A DNA stretch of 64,000 nucleotides from Drosophila persimilis (lineage: Eukaryota > Arthropoda > Insecta > Diptera > Drosophilidae). Made by a program: the position numbers and the translations under genes. The notes beneath the pieces were generated by a model, which saw nothing but the letters and a program-made list of their open reading frames with translations, made no database searches and was not told where the DNA came from. Of this stretch, positions 29,120 through 40,325 are shown one piece after another. Each line of letters starts with the position of its first letter. The stretch's first letter is position 1. Location of the stretch: contig NW_020825313.1 in NCBI RefSeq assembly GCF_003286085.1, positions 1,860,001 to 1,924,000 on the forward strand, given 5' to 3'.

Positions 29120-29945
29120 GAAGATAAAGCTATAATTATAGAAGAAACACATTGCAGAGCCCATAGAGGACTAGACGAAAATTACAAACAAATAACTAAG
29201 CTGTATTATTGGCCAAACCTGCACAAAAAATTAAAAGAATATATAAAAAATTGTGAGATCTGTAACAAAAACAAATATCAGAGACACCCTGTAAAAATCC
29301 CAATTGGGGAAGCTCCCATTCCAGCAAAAGAAGGAGATCAATTACACTTAGACATATACTATGCCCAAAACCTAACATTCATAACTTGTATAGATTCTTA
29401 TTCCAAATACTTGGTGGTCAAGGAAATTCAAAGTAAACTAAACATTGAAAATAAGGTAATGGAAATTTTACAACACTTTCCGTTAGCAACATCATTAATG
29501 ACTGACAACGAACCAAGCTTTACTTCAGCACAATTTAGATCATTCATACAAAGAAGTAACTTAACTATTTATTATGCTGATCCCAGACACAGCACCTCAA
29601 ATGGTCAGGTAGAAAGGGTACAAAGGGTGAACTAAATCTAACAGATTATTCAGAAATAATAATAAGGGCGGCACTGAAATATAACCTGACGATACATTCA
29701 ACGACCAATCAAATGCCATATGACATATTGTATAACAAAATAGAACACAAACATAATCCAATATTACTTAAGGAAGCTCAGACCAAAATGCTTAAGCTAC
29801 ATAACAAAGATAGAAGAGAAAAAGATTATAAAGAAATAAACTTCAATCCCGATACAAAAAGCAGGTAGTTAAGGAAAATCGACCGAATAAAATTATAATC
29901 AACAATAGAAACAGAATTATACATAAAGATAACATCAAATATTAA
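29120..29945 (+). pseudogene. Integrase of the gypsy-group element (frameshifted)
   Basis: Directly after the premature TAA the frame gives the zinc-binding domain ('ETHCRAHRG' and 'CEICNKNK'), then the core with 'LHLDIYYAQNL' (Asp 1), 'SLMTDNEPSFT' (Asp 2) and 'STSNGQVERVQ' (Glu). A frameshift at about 29625-29635 ends this frame; the sequence continues in another frame ('NLTIHSTTNQMPYDIL') and shifts again near 29865 before the final 'RIIHKDNIKY' and a TAA at 29943-29945. All three catalytic residues are present, but the protein cannot be made whole from this copy. Confidence 0.82.
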
Positions 29946-29961
29946 ATATTTTTTCCAGAAA

Positions 29962-31383
29962 ATGTATGCGAATATACTAATACTGACTTTTGTTATATTG
30001 ACGACTTCGGAAGTAATTGACTATACGCATAGTGACTATCTATTGCTCAAAGACGACAGAGACGTTTGCACTTATGAAACATACGCTGAACTTTTCCATA
30101 TTACTAATTTGAGTTTTTATAGAGAGATAATTGATAAAGAATCCAAATATGTCAACAAATCAATTAATTCAGACGATGAGTGGGAAATATCAATGGACTT
30201 AAGTCTATTAAAATTAATGATTTCAGAATTAGTTCCAAAACGGAAAGAAAGGGGAATAAATGAATTAGGTACCATTTGGAAATGGATAGCAGGCAGCCCT
30301 GATCATGACGACTTTTTGAAAATACAAAATAAAGTAAATGAATTAACTGAAAATAATAATAAACAATTTGTAATAAATTCCAAATTTTTCAAAGAAATTG
30401 AATTGCTATCAAATTCATTAAAAAATGTCATCTTCAATGAAGAAACGATACTGAGAAAGCATCGTTTAAAATTAATAACTTTTGACCTACTAAATTTAGT
30501 TGATACCATAACCCTCTTAAAAGTAAACATTTTCAATACAAAAATTTTAAATAAAAACGAAATAGAGGACATTTATAAGCATGAAAAACATAATGTTGAA
30601 CTGTCTGATCTGTTGGACATTGCAACGGTTAAAATAATTCGAAATGCAGATTTAATAATCATTTACATAAAATATCCTCAAATTAACGATATTTGCAAGT
30701 TTTACCATGCAAGAGCCATCTCACAAAATGATGGAATGTTAGTTATAAGTGAAAAAGTTTGTGAATGTAAGGAGAAATACTATTTAATGAATAATTTTAA
30801 AAGTGAAACTTTTAACAATTACGCACAAATAAATTTAAAGAGTACCTGTTTCACCAATTTACTTAATGGCTTTAAAGCCAACTGCACTAAAAAAAGGGAA
30901 AAAAACAAAGAAATAGACATCATTCAGGATGGTGCCATATTAGTTTCAGGCAAAAATATCGTAGACAATACTACTTTGTTAGGATCCTATCTCCTTATAT
31001 TCAACAACACAATTGTAATAAATAATATAACCCACATAAATGATAAGGGTACAATTCTAAGATATATATCGCATCATAGATATAGCGATTTTGAATTAGT
31101 TGATTATATACAATCAAATGATAAGCAATTTTCTTTTGATAATGTTAATATTTTAAATCCCCTTATAACATTAGGTAATACGGCCTTACCATTAACAACA
31201 TTATTTTTAATCATTTTGATATTGTTAATGTTATTTTACTTCGGCTATAAATTAACCAAATTTGTACTTATTAAATCAATAAGAATACCGTCAGAAGAAA
31301 TAGTGGAAAGCAACATTCAAATACTGTCAGAAGAAATTAGAGCTCTATCAGAACTTCAAAATGTATCGGGACGAAACATTTAA
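29962..31383 (+). CDS. env: Envelope glycoprotein of the gypsy-group element, open reading frame
   Basis: A 473-codon frame without stops begins at ATG 29962, just after a splice-acceptor-like TTTTTTCCAG, fitting the spliced env RNA of errantiviruses. It has a signal-peptide-like N-terminus (hydrophobic residues 4-14), a basic furin-type site (PKRKERG, about residue 92) followed by 'GINELGTIWKWIAG', which corresponds to the conserved fusion region of baculovirus-F-like Env proteins, and a transmembrane segment near residues 410-432 with a short cytoplasmic tail. Length is near that of known gypsy Env. It would act at the cell surface in membrane fusion; activity cannot be judged from sequence. 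It is the only element gene here that remains fully open. Confidence 0.85.
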   Translation: MYANILILTFVILTTSEVIDYTHSDYLLLKDDRDVCTYETYAELFHITNLSFYREIIDKESKYVNKSINSDDEWEISMDLSLLKLMISELVPKRKERGINELGTIWKWIAGSPDHDDFLKIQNKVNELTENNNKQFVINSKFFKEIELLSNSLKNVIFNEETILRKHRLKLITFDLLNLVDTITLLKVNIFNTKILNKNEIEDIYKHEKHNVELSDLLDIATVKIIRNADLIIIYIKYPQINDICKFYHARAISQNDGMLVISEKVCECKEKYYLMNNFKSETFNNYAQINLKSTCFTNLLNGFKANCTKKREKNKEIDIIQDGAILVSGKNIVDNTTLLGSYLLIFNNTIVINNITHINDKGTILRYISHHRYSDFELVDYIQSNDKQFSFDNVNILNPLITLGNTALPLTTLFLIILILLMLFYFGYKLTKFVLIKSIRIPSEEIVESNIQILSEEIRALSELQNVSGRNI

Positions 31384-31393
31384 GAATGGGGGG
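31384..31393 (+). promoter_or_regulatory. Polypurine tract of the gypsy-group element
   Basis: The G-rich tract 'gaatgggggg' directly precedes the 3' LTR start AGTTAAC and marks the plus-strand primer. Confidence 0.75.
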
Positions 31394-31930
31394 AGTTAAC
31401 GTACCCAATTCCATTGAGCTCTTATACGAGTTGTAAACAATCTTTGGTTTTCCAAAACGAAAACAATTTCAATCTTGGGCCTCCGCCTAATTGATTTCTA
31501 AGATGTACAATCTCAAGCGCCCCCGCCGCAATCCCAATCTTTGACACTCGCCTAAATGGAAAACCAATGTTTGCCCACACCCGGCTTCTCATAAACAATC
31601 TCACTCCCGGCTTTCTGCAGATCCTGCACTTTAGGCCTTTTACAGTTCTCTCTTTGGTTGACGAAATCCAATACTCGGGATGGCGAAATCAATTGAAATG
31701 TTTATAGAAAAACGATTCCCGAAAGGGATCAACGATGCAAAGATCAGAAAGTTCAAATCAGTCTTGATCCAGCAGCGACACCGCAAAGTCGAGCTAAATA
31801 TTAAGATCGCGCAATCCCTTGCCCGGAATTCCTTTGTGACCCTCTACTTAAATCTATATCAGTGAAGTTAAGTTCGAAGTAAAATAAAAACTTTTTTAAA
31901 AACACAATCCGCTACCGCAGTTGTTTAATT
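31394..31930 (+). mobile_element. 3' LTR of the gypsy-group element (537 bp)
   Basis: Same length as the 5' LTR and identical as far as I can compare except for TTTAATT in place of TCTAATT at its end. The TGCA duplication follows at 31931-31934. Confidence 0.9.
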
Positions 31931-31934
31931 TGCA
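31931..31934. repeat. Target-site duplication TGCA (right) of the gypsy-group element
   Basis: This is the partner of 24160-24163. Confidence 0.85.
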
Positions 31935-32639
31935 TAAAACCGTGATCATGGTTGAAGATCAAGGAATAGTTACCGCACATTCATTTCTTTTCCAGATGGC
32001 TTACTTGGTTTCATGATAATCACTTACGAGACGAATAATAACTTTGGCTCCCACGCAGAAAAATCTTTCGTTGTGTGTTAGATGAGGTGATTTGATTTGT
32101 GGATGAGTATGATGATGTGTGTGATTGTGATGAGTATCTGCACAGATTATGAGATGAATGCGGCGCAACCAAAATCAAAAACTGTAAGAATAATCGGTAT
32201 TAATACACAACTCATTTGCTTCATGTTTGACTTATACCATGGACAGGAATTCCCTTTTCGTTAATACCGGATTTAATTGGCTTTTGCACAATTTTGGACG
32301 TATCAAAAGAATGTGGTTAGACAGAAAGCGGATAAAAAACAGGGTTTCGCATATCGGGTTTAATTTCGAAAAACAGAAAATAAAAATAAGTCGATGCTTT
32401 CCTGCTGGGGACCGAGTACCTACTCGAGATCACACCGATCTGGTTTATTGGAGGAGCAATTCCATGCTCTTGGCTACCGCCTCACCCACGCGTCGAACGG
32501 GTTGTTTCGACAGGGGCTACATTGGTTCGGGCACGTGTCCAATAGAGGTCTCCGGGAATACCAACTTTTGCTCTTTGCACCTATTAATTTCCAAAATAAA
32601 AAGAGAAATTGGATAACCTTTATAATATTTATTTGATTT
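31935..32639. other. No gene seen
   Basis: This is the original right flank of the gypsy-group insertion. A 129-codon frame at 32227-32616 has no motif I recognise. A GATGA/GTGTG-rich patch lies near 32085-32150. Confidence 0.4.
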
Positions 32640-32880
32640 TTGTGGCTGAGCTGAAGCCGATTGCTCGCTAGGGCCAGATAGGCAAGAGGTATGCAACCGA
32701 AGCGCAGAGGGGTTAGAATGGAACTAAAAGATGACGGCGGCAGATCAAAAGTGATTGCCGAAGTGGTGGCGGCAGAGGGCCCCTTTAGTGGGAGAGCGCA
32801 GCAGCTCTGCAGAACGTCAACGCTTGCATAACATAGGCGGCTCTCTCTGCTCATACAATAACAATTTCAATGCTTAAGGG
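32640..32880 (-). mobile_element. BEL/Pao LTR fragment (same family as 60901-61299)
   Basis: The reverse complement matches most of the LTR at 60901-61299, including 'gagagagccgcctatgtt', 'cagagctgctgcgctctccc' and 'cacttcggcaatcacttttgat'. Both ends are ragged and it has only one copy of the 31-bp unit duplicated in the other LTR. No internal sequence adjoins it. Confidence 0.75.
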
Positions 32881-33974
32881 AGTTAGCCGTTGGTATTTCA
32901 AATAAAAAAAGGCAAGACAAGCGTCCCTCCTGTCTTGGAGGGACTGTCCGCGCATTGCGAGCTTCCCAATGGCTAGAGTGCCCAGCGACATTGGAATCTT
33001 GTGGAATATTCGGGACCTACTTTTTGGCTGGTGGTCGAGCTTCGAACGAGTTGGCCTGGTGGTCTGTTCAATCTAGCTTCGCTTGATACGTATATACCCG
33101 ACTACAATTCGGAAAATCATCGTGATGAGGAAACTGTTCAGGGCAGCAGCAGATAATCGCCTCCAACTCGCTCTCGCGCTCTGGGGGGGCGCTCGGAAAA
33201 TCCACGATCCACACGGCGTTCACCGCAGTGTAATGCTTAAGCAAAAGTTTAGTTTCGATTGCAACCCCGTTACGATCTGGCGCAGCGCGCATCCACTTAT
33301 CCTAAAATATACAGCAAAGGAAAATATATTGAAGCACTGTTACATTGCGAGGAGCACCGACAACTACCGTCCTTTTTTCTTCTGGATATTTTCGCACTCA
33401 GCGCTGGACCCAGTCTCGTGATCCACCGCCCTACAAACACTTCCAGACATGCTTTATGACATTTAATTGGTGACATCATAAGATAGGGATAGGAGTTGAA
33501 AATCTTTTAGCGCCGATAAAACAAATTAATTTAGTTTGGGCTATGGTTTCTAATTTGCATTGTCTTAGTATTAGTGCACTGGTTTAAGTGTCCACATTTG
33601 ATTCGGCAAGGACCCTCAAGCAGCATAAGCGCTAGTTCCAGACAACCATATGCAGCCACCGCTGCCGTTGGAATACTACTGGTATGGTATGGTAATGGTA
33701 TGAGTGAAGACCAAATCTGGGATCGCAATCTCTGGGTTTCCATTACCCGTTTCGGGACAATCAGTACTAATATCCGGCCTAGGCCAAGTATGCAATAACC
33801 TGCAATGGTATACCGTATGCTATGCGCAAAGAGTAACAATACCAAATCCAAATCAACCTCACAATTTAATCTATTGAAGCTAAAGTCTGCTGAATTAACT
33901 TGGAGAACGCCACCTAAACCAATCTCGCTCTTTCGGTATGAATACACAAGCAGCATATGAACACATTCCAGATA
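32881..33974. other. No gene seen
   Basis: There is no recognisable coding or repeat content. A 74-codon minus-strand frame at 33068-33292 and a 141-codon minus-strand frame at 33531-33956 lack known motifs and I regard both as chance. Confidence 0.4.
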
Positions 33975-34185
33975 TTAAGTTTGGCTGTAGTCTCAGTCTA
34001 TACTCCGTCAAGTAAAGACGAGCCAAATCTAACCAGCAGCGAGCGCACCGAAATCCAACACACAAAACCCAACACAAAAACATTCAAGTACACAAAGCAA
34101 ACTTCCAAAAAAAACCAAAAACAAACGCACCTAACGAACAGTTAGAACATTAAGTGCAGCGGGCGTCAGCCTTAGCCTACCTGAA

Positions 34186-35021
34186 ATGTCGCGACCACCA
34201 GACCCCAAATTCCACGCTCCGTGGGACAAATCATCGTTTCTCGAACCCAAATATATTAAAATAATCAGAACAGACAATAAAATCTTCGAAGACGTATCCC
34301 CCTTCATTATTAAAAAAGTCAAAGACTTTTAATGTGGAGGTGAAGTAGACTCAGTCAAAAAAATCAGGGACGGTTCACTGCTCATTAAAACAAAAGGAAC
34401 AACCCAGACATCAAAGCTCCTGAAAATCGTAAAATTCCACGATTTTTATCTTTTTAAAAGGTGTCATCTACTCCAACGATTTACGCAACGTAGAAATAGA
34501 AGGCATCAAAAGCGAACTCAAAACACAAAAGGTCATTGACGCAACTAAAATTCACAAACACAAAGACGGCTTACTCCAAGAAACCGGTCTGATCTTCCTC
34601 ACATTCGATACACCAACACTCCCCCAACACATCATGACGAGTAAACGTTCGCCACCAAACGCCTTTACCCCTCAAATGCAATAATTGCCAGAAATTCGGT
34701 CACTCAACCAAATACTGCACAACCACCAAAATCTGCAAAAACTGCTCCGAAGTACACCCCGCCGACGACGATCTATGCTCCAAGCCCAAATTCTGCAGCA
34801 ACTGCAAACAAAACACCGACATCCAAAACAACCACAGCCCACTAGACCCCAAATGCCCGGAATTCCTCAAGCAAAAAGAGATTGCAATTATCAAATCCTA
34901 CGAGAAAGTAGACTTCTTAACCGGAAAAGAAAATATATTTTCAACGCAACACGCACCAATCCAAACCATACGCCGAGATAGCTGCAAAAACACAAACAGT
35001 AGTACCAACCCCCAACCATAA
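34186..35021 (+). pseudogene. I-like LINE ORF1 (gag-like, zinc knuckles)
   Basis: ATG at 34186 begins a frame reading 'PPDPKFHAPWDKSSFLEPKY' and 'EVDSVKKIRDGSLLIKTKG', broken by a TAA near 34330 and a frameshift near 34440. Further on, 'VIYSNDLRNVEIEGIKSEL' and three Cys-His knuckles ('CNNCQKFGHSTKYC', 'CKNCSEVHPADDDLC', 'CSNCKQNTD') follow the I-factor ORF1 plan. The product would bind element RNA. Stop TAA is at 35019-35021. Confidence 0.72.
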
Positions 35022-35276
35022 CTAAAACCAAAAACACCAAAATCATCCTAGATACCGACCGCAAACTCCGAAGCTGAACTTAAGAAAAGGACAAACTCAA
35101 CCTAGTCACCAAGCCACTCAAGGCAAAAGATGAATCCGAAAAAAAAAACTACAAACATAGCGTCACTATCAAACAACACCCTTTCTAACCAAATCTACAA
35201 CGAAGAAGATCTCTAAATAATAACAATAGTATTAACATTCATTTCAAGCCCCTTAGAAGTAAATACAATCACTAGT

Positions 35277-38200
35277 ATGCAACTTAAAATAATGCAATGG
35301 AACATACACGGCTACAAAAACAACTAAATTTAATTACAAAGTCTCATGAAAGCATATAACCCCCTAATTGTTGTCCTACAAGAAACCCACATATCCAACC
35401 CCAACTATCTCCCTATCCCAACCAACTATTCAATATACTGCAGCTATAACCAGCTTAATGCTTTTGGTGGCACAGCCATCCTCATACACAACTCCATATC
35501 CCACACCCAAATCTCTCTCAACTCCGACATTGACGCTGTAGGTGTCAACATCAAATCAAAATCCAAAGTCAACATCATATCCTCATACATCTCCCCTAAC
35601 AAACCCTTCAACTACGGCAATCTACATAACGTCCTAACCTTTACCACAAACGACCCCCCTCTAGTCCTAGGAGACTTTAACAGCTGGCACCCCTACTGGG
35701 GCTCACCTAAAGCCAACCTAAGAGGGAAAACTTTAGCCTCCTTCCTAGACCATTCCAACTACATCCTCCTAAACTACAAATCCCCCACCCACTTCTCAAC
35801 ACACAAGACATTCACCCACATTGAGCTCTCCCTAGCATCAGCAACTATAGCTCCAGAACTCTTCTGGGAAGTAATAGACGACTTCCACGGCAGCGACCAC
35901 TTCCCCATACTAATCTCCCTTTTCAACAACCCAACCCTCCCAAAATTTACCTCAAAACCGTCCTTCAAACTGAAAAGAGCCGACTGGGACCTCTACCAAA
36001 AACACATCCATAAACTCAACTCCACTACCCAAGCAAGCGACAACGTCAACAGGGAAAACGCTCTAATTACAAAAAAATAATAATCCAAAGCGCCCATCTT
36101 ACCATCCCACAAAACACCACTTTCTCCCTCCCCCGTACCGTTCCCTGGTGGAACAAAGAACTAGTAATCCTTAAAAGTTCAAAAACCACTAAATTATTCC
36201 ATTTAAACGAGACATAAACACCACCTACATAGAATATAAAAAAGCAAATACCAAATTCAAAAGAGCAACCAGGGAAGCTAAACAGAAATCGATTCTTGAT
36301 TTCACAGCCCAAATACACCATACCTCAGACACATCCTCAACATGGTCTAACATCACACGACTATGCAGACTTTACCCTGTCAAAAACATTCACAATATAT
36401 TTAACCCCCACACCCAAACAGACACAACCAACCAAACCGAAATAGCCAACTCCTTCGCCCACACGTGGTCAGAAGAAGCTCAGGATCGTAATTTCTCCCC
36501 AACATTCCGCAGAAACAAATCCCAAACAGACTCCCTTATAAACTACACCCCAACTCCAACAGCATTAGAAATCGAAAAGGACACTACAATCATAGAATTC
36601 TCATCAGAACTGTACTCCCTGAAAGGAAACACCCCCGGCCTCGACCGCATCTCCTACTCAATGATAAAAAACACACCCCACACCCTAAAAACCAGAATAA
36701 TAAATCACTTTAACAAAATACTCGACTCCTACATCCCACAATCGCTCAAACACAGCCTAGTCCTTCCAATTCTAACACCACAAAAACCACTAACAGATAT
36801 AAAATCCTACAGACACATATCACTTAACTCATGCTTAGCCAAAACGCTCGATAGTGGCAAAAAGGTTATGCTGATTTGTTTTGAACAGCAAACTAATTCA
36901 CAACAGCCAACTAGGTTTTAAAAGAGGCAAATCGGTACTAGATAGTCTACTCTACGTAGACCACCTAGCTATCAGAGCCATTGCCCAAAAAAAACATCTA
37001 ACCTTAATATCCCTTGACTTCACCAAAGCTTTCGACAAAATAAGAATCCACTCCATTATTGAAAAACTAAAAAAATGGAAAGTAGGTTCACGAATGTTAC
37101 AATATGTCATAAACTTCATGTCAAACAGGAAAATCCTCGTGAAAAGTGGCTCGAACCTCTCGAACACCGTCCCACTCCCCAACGGCATACCCCAAGGCTT
37201 CCCCATCTCAGTTATCCTTTTTCTTATAGCGTACAACCCACTCTTCGAAATCTTATCCTTTCACAAGCAGATCAAATTCAGTGCATACGCCGACGACTTC
37301 CTCCTTATCATCCAACACTGCAAAAGGAAAAGCCCCACAACCGACATCCAAACAATTCTCAACCAAATAAACAACTGGTTCACTCAGTCAGGAGCGGACC
37401 TCTCCAAAGACAAAAGCCAACTCCAACACATATGTCGCAAACATAACTGCAAACCAAAATTCCTTACTGGCAACACATCCATGAACCAAAACAGCTCACT
37501 CAGACTACTAGACTAACCTCATCCACGCTAAAGACACCCCCCTAAACTCACTCCCAAAAAACCTATAAAAAACCATAGACTGCCAAGCACGATTGACAGA
37601 GCCAAACAAATTTCCCAGAATAATCTCATACCGTTCTCCCCTATTAAAACCTCCAACACCAATAAATTCTACATGATAACCATCCCTAAATAAACCAACA
37701 TCACCCTATCCAAACACGATAAAAACACCACTCCCCCAATAGTCTTCCAGCAACTCTTCCACACCCTCAAAGCCAACCTCCACCAACACACCTTCCTATA
37801 CACAAACGGGTCCAAAGCAGCAGGCATTACCAGCTATAGCATCTGCAGTGAGACATCAACCATAAAATCCGGACTACTTCCACAGTACTCCTCAGTCCTT
37901 TCCAGCGAGCCGCAACAAACGCGGAAGATACGCTATCTGCACAGATTTACTCTCCTCTATTTCCGAAATTACCAATCCCAACAATTCCTCGTACTACCCC
38001 ACCACAAACCGTAACCTCGTCACCAAACTATTCCCAAAAATAACAATTATCTGGATACCTAGCCACATTGGCATAAAAGGGAACGAAATTGCTGACACCG
38101 CAGCCAAAGCTACCTCCAAACAACCCCTCATATATACCCCCAATCATAATTCTAACGACATCTCACTATTCCTTAAGAAAATACTCCTATCGAAACAAAC

Positions 38201-38546
38201 AGACCTCCTCACTAAGACTTCCCCCTGGTACCAACAAGTTATCTATCTATCTTCAACTCATCTTCCCCCCAAAAACATAAACAACCTTAACAGAAGACAC
38301 CAAGTCATCCTAAACAGACTGAGACTAGGGCACACATGATTCACCAATGCCCACTACATAGATAAAACATCCTCCAACGCATGCCCACTGTGCCACAACC
38401 CAACCATAGACATAAGACACATACTATACACATGCCCCGCCCTCTCTCTTCAAAGATCCTCAATATTCCATAACACCGACCCCATGCAATACATCTCCAA
38501 CCCTAACAACAATAACGCAAAAATAATCCTCAACTACCTAGTTTAA
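35277..38546 (+). pseudogene. I-like LINE ORF2: endonuclease, RT, RNase H
   Basis: ATG at 35277 reads 'LKIMQWNIHGYKNN' and meets a stop at once, then the endonuclease continues ('VVLQETHISNP', 'PPLVLGDFNSWHPYWGS', 'GSDHFPILISL'). RT shows 'LISLDFTKAFDKI' (motif A), 'GIPQGFPISVILFLIAYN' (B, with F for the usual S) and 'FSAYADDFLLI' (C). RNase H has 'FLYTNGSKAAG' (N for the usual D) and 'IIWIPSHIGIKGNEIADTAA', and a Cys-His cluster ('CPLCHNPTIDIRHILYTC') ends the protein at TAA 38544-38546. Several frameshifts make it inactive. Confidence 0.8.
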
Positions 38547-38798
38547 TCCAAAATATTCACTACATATAACCTCATAAACAATCATCCCTGTACATATACA
38601 AATACACAACATACTGGATAATAATTCCTTTACAACATATAATATCGTATAAAACCAATCCTGTAAGTTCATACTCAAGTGTATAATTATACCATAGCGA
38701 GCTTAAGGCCTTAGTAGCTATAGCCCCATACCTTGTTAATACCTAGTTTTAACTATTTATTAGCTTTATATAATAAATAATAATAAACAATAAAAAAG

Positions 38799-39097
38799 TT
38801 TGGCTAGGCCGACAAGATGCGACACTGGAACTACTTTGTCAATTCAGGATTATCACTTAAGCTTTCCTTCGTCTTAGACTCGACGACTTCCACATAAGAC
38901 TCAGAGGAAAATTCAGTATTGGGATCTAAACAGAATCCGCAATATTCTGAAATTGTATCGGGGCGATGATAACATCGTTCGGAGAAAACTAAAGTATACT
39001 AAAGCATATGAGTACAAAACGAGCAAAACTTAGGACGAGATAATAGCTGATATTGTTGCTAAAGTTACCAACAGACTTTTTACCTAATAAACTTTCT
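38799..39097. other. Unassigned spacer between I-like and LOA-like LINEs
   Basis: I see no coding homology. It starts at the I-like 3' tail and ends at a G tract (39104-39111) where similarity to the second LOA copy begins. Confidence 0.4.
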
Positions 39098-39371
39098 CCT
39101 TGGGGGGGGGTGTATGAACCGTCGCGGGAGTGTTTAGGTGGTTTTAAAGTCCCCGAGAATCGAGGTGTTTTTATCATAGGCCAGCAGTTCCTGTGGCGTC
39201 CTTTTGGAGGCATCTTCCAGTGATGTCAGCAGATGGAGAGCCGGACAGTAGCAGATGAGATGTTCCAGGGTTTCGGTTGCCCCATGTTCATCACATTTCT
39301 TACAACTGTCTCTGTTGGTGATGCCTAGCTTAGCTGTGCAGCAGCCAGACAGCGACCTGTAAGTATTCCCA

Positions 39372-40325
39372 CTAGCAATCTACAGTCTTTTCGTGGTAGG
39401 TGCAGTAGGTAGTGGCTGAGTTGTCATTGCGTTCCTTGCACATGATTTTCGAGGTTCTGCAGGCGGTGGTACTCCTCCACCTACTTCCGGTTTGTGATCC
39501 GGCCTGCTTTTCTAGATCGCTTTGCAGCTTTCTGAGGGAGACAGGCACGTTCTCGGTTCTCGTATTCGCCAGCCCGACGCCTTCCTTAGCTAGTACGTCC
39601 GCCGTCTCGTTCCCTTCGATGCCCTGGTGGCTGGGAATCCAGTAGATCCGCACTGACTTTGTCGTACTTAGGTTATCTAGTGCCTCCCTGCTCGCCAAAA
39701 CATTTCTGGAACTGACCGCGGACGACTGCATGGATCTTATCGCCGCTTGGCTGTCGACGAATAGGTTGACCGCATCGTGTGCTCTTTCAGTGAGAAGAGC
39801 GACCTCTGCTGCTTTCCTGATGGCAAAAACCTCTGCCTGGAATATGCTACAATGGTCCGGTAGCTTATATGACAGCCTTATCTCAGGATCTGAACAGTAT
39901 AGGCCCGCTCCTACTCCTCCGTCCATCTTGGAGCCGTCCGTATATATATTGAGGCGCTCCGGTTGGTCTCTTCCGATTTTCCAGTCTTCAGGTCCCAAAG
40001 ATGCAGTTGTTTTTACGTCGAGGCATGTTTGGGGGGTCATATAATAAGTTGATCTGTTCATTTCCCTTCCAATTGAACTATGTCCGTATTCTTGTGGCGA
40101 CATATTTCCTGAAGCGATGAGGCGTTGTGCTGCCTTTCCTGCATTCCTGATTCCAAGTAGGGTTTCGAGTGCTTTTGTTGGGGTTGACCTCAGCGCCCCT
40201 GTAATACAGAGCAAAGCCTGTCGCTGAGTCCTTTCCATAAGCTTATGATACGTTTTCTTTCCAGTAGCTTGCCACCACACTAAGACTCCATACAGCAGAG
40301 TTGGTCGCACCACCGAGATGTAAAT
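39372..40325 (-). pseudogene. LOA-like RNase H and C-terminus, copy 1
   Basis: The frame from 40313 down contains 'PTLLYGVLVWWQ', then RNase H: 'LNIYTDGSKMDGGVGAGLY', 'IFQAEVFAIRKAAEVA', 'NLFVDSQAAIRSM' and 'IYWIPSHQGIEGNETADVLA', with the Asp-Glu-Asp-Asp set present. Relative to copy 2 it lacks about 11 residues after LLGI, and its C-terminal part past 39440 is frameshifted. RNase H would remove the RNA from the cDNA hybrid. Confidence 0.8.

Larger units (their letters stand above)
24164..31930 (+). mobile_element. Gypsy-group (errantivirus-like) retrotransposon with env
   Basis: A complete 7767-bp insertion: 537-bp LTRs (AGTTAACG...CTAATT/TTAATT), Lys-tRNA primer site, leader, gag, pol in the -1 frame, env, purine tract, LTR. 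TGCA duplications flank it. The LTR start AGTTAAC, the Lys(CUU)-type primer overlapping the LTR end and the env gene mark the gypsy group of insect endogenous retroviruses. I found one LTR difference (C/T at 24695 versus 31925), so integration is recent, yet gag and pol carry several lesions while env is open. Base composition is much more AT-rich than that of the Osvaldo-like element. Confidence 0.9.
33975..38798 (+). mobile_element. I-like LINE, near full length, degenerate
   Basis: A plus-strand non-LTR element with leader, ORF1 (knuckle gag), ORF2 (endonuclease, RT, RNase H) and a 3' tail ending in TAA/AATAA repeats at about 38768-38798, as in the Drosophila I group. The C-rich coding bias ('cccaac', 'ctccac') runs through the whole unit and differs from its neighbours. 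The 5' end is approximate. No target duplication was found. Confidence 0.75.

Noticed and set aside
32227-32616. 129-codon ORF between the gypsy-group element and the BEL LTR fragment
   Set aside because: No recognisable domain, no repeat copy elsewhere in the window and no supporting context.
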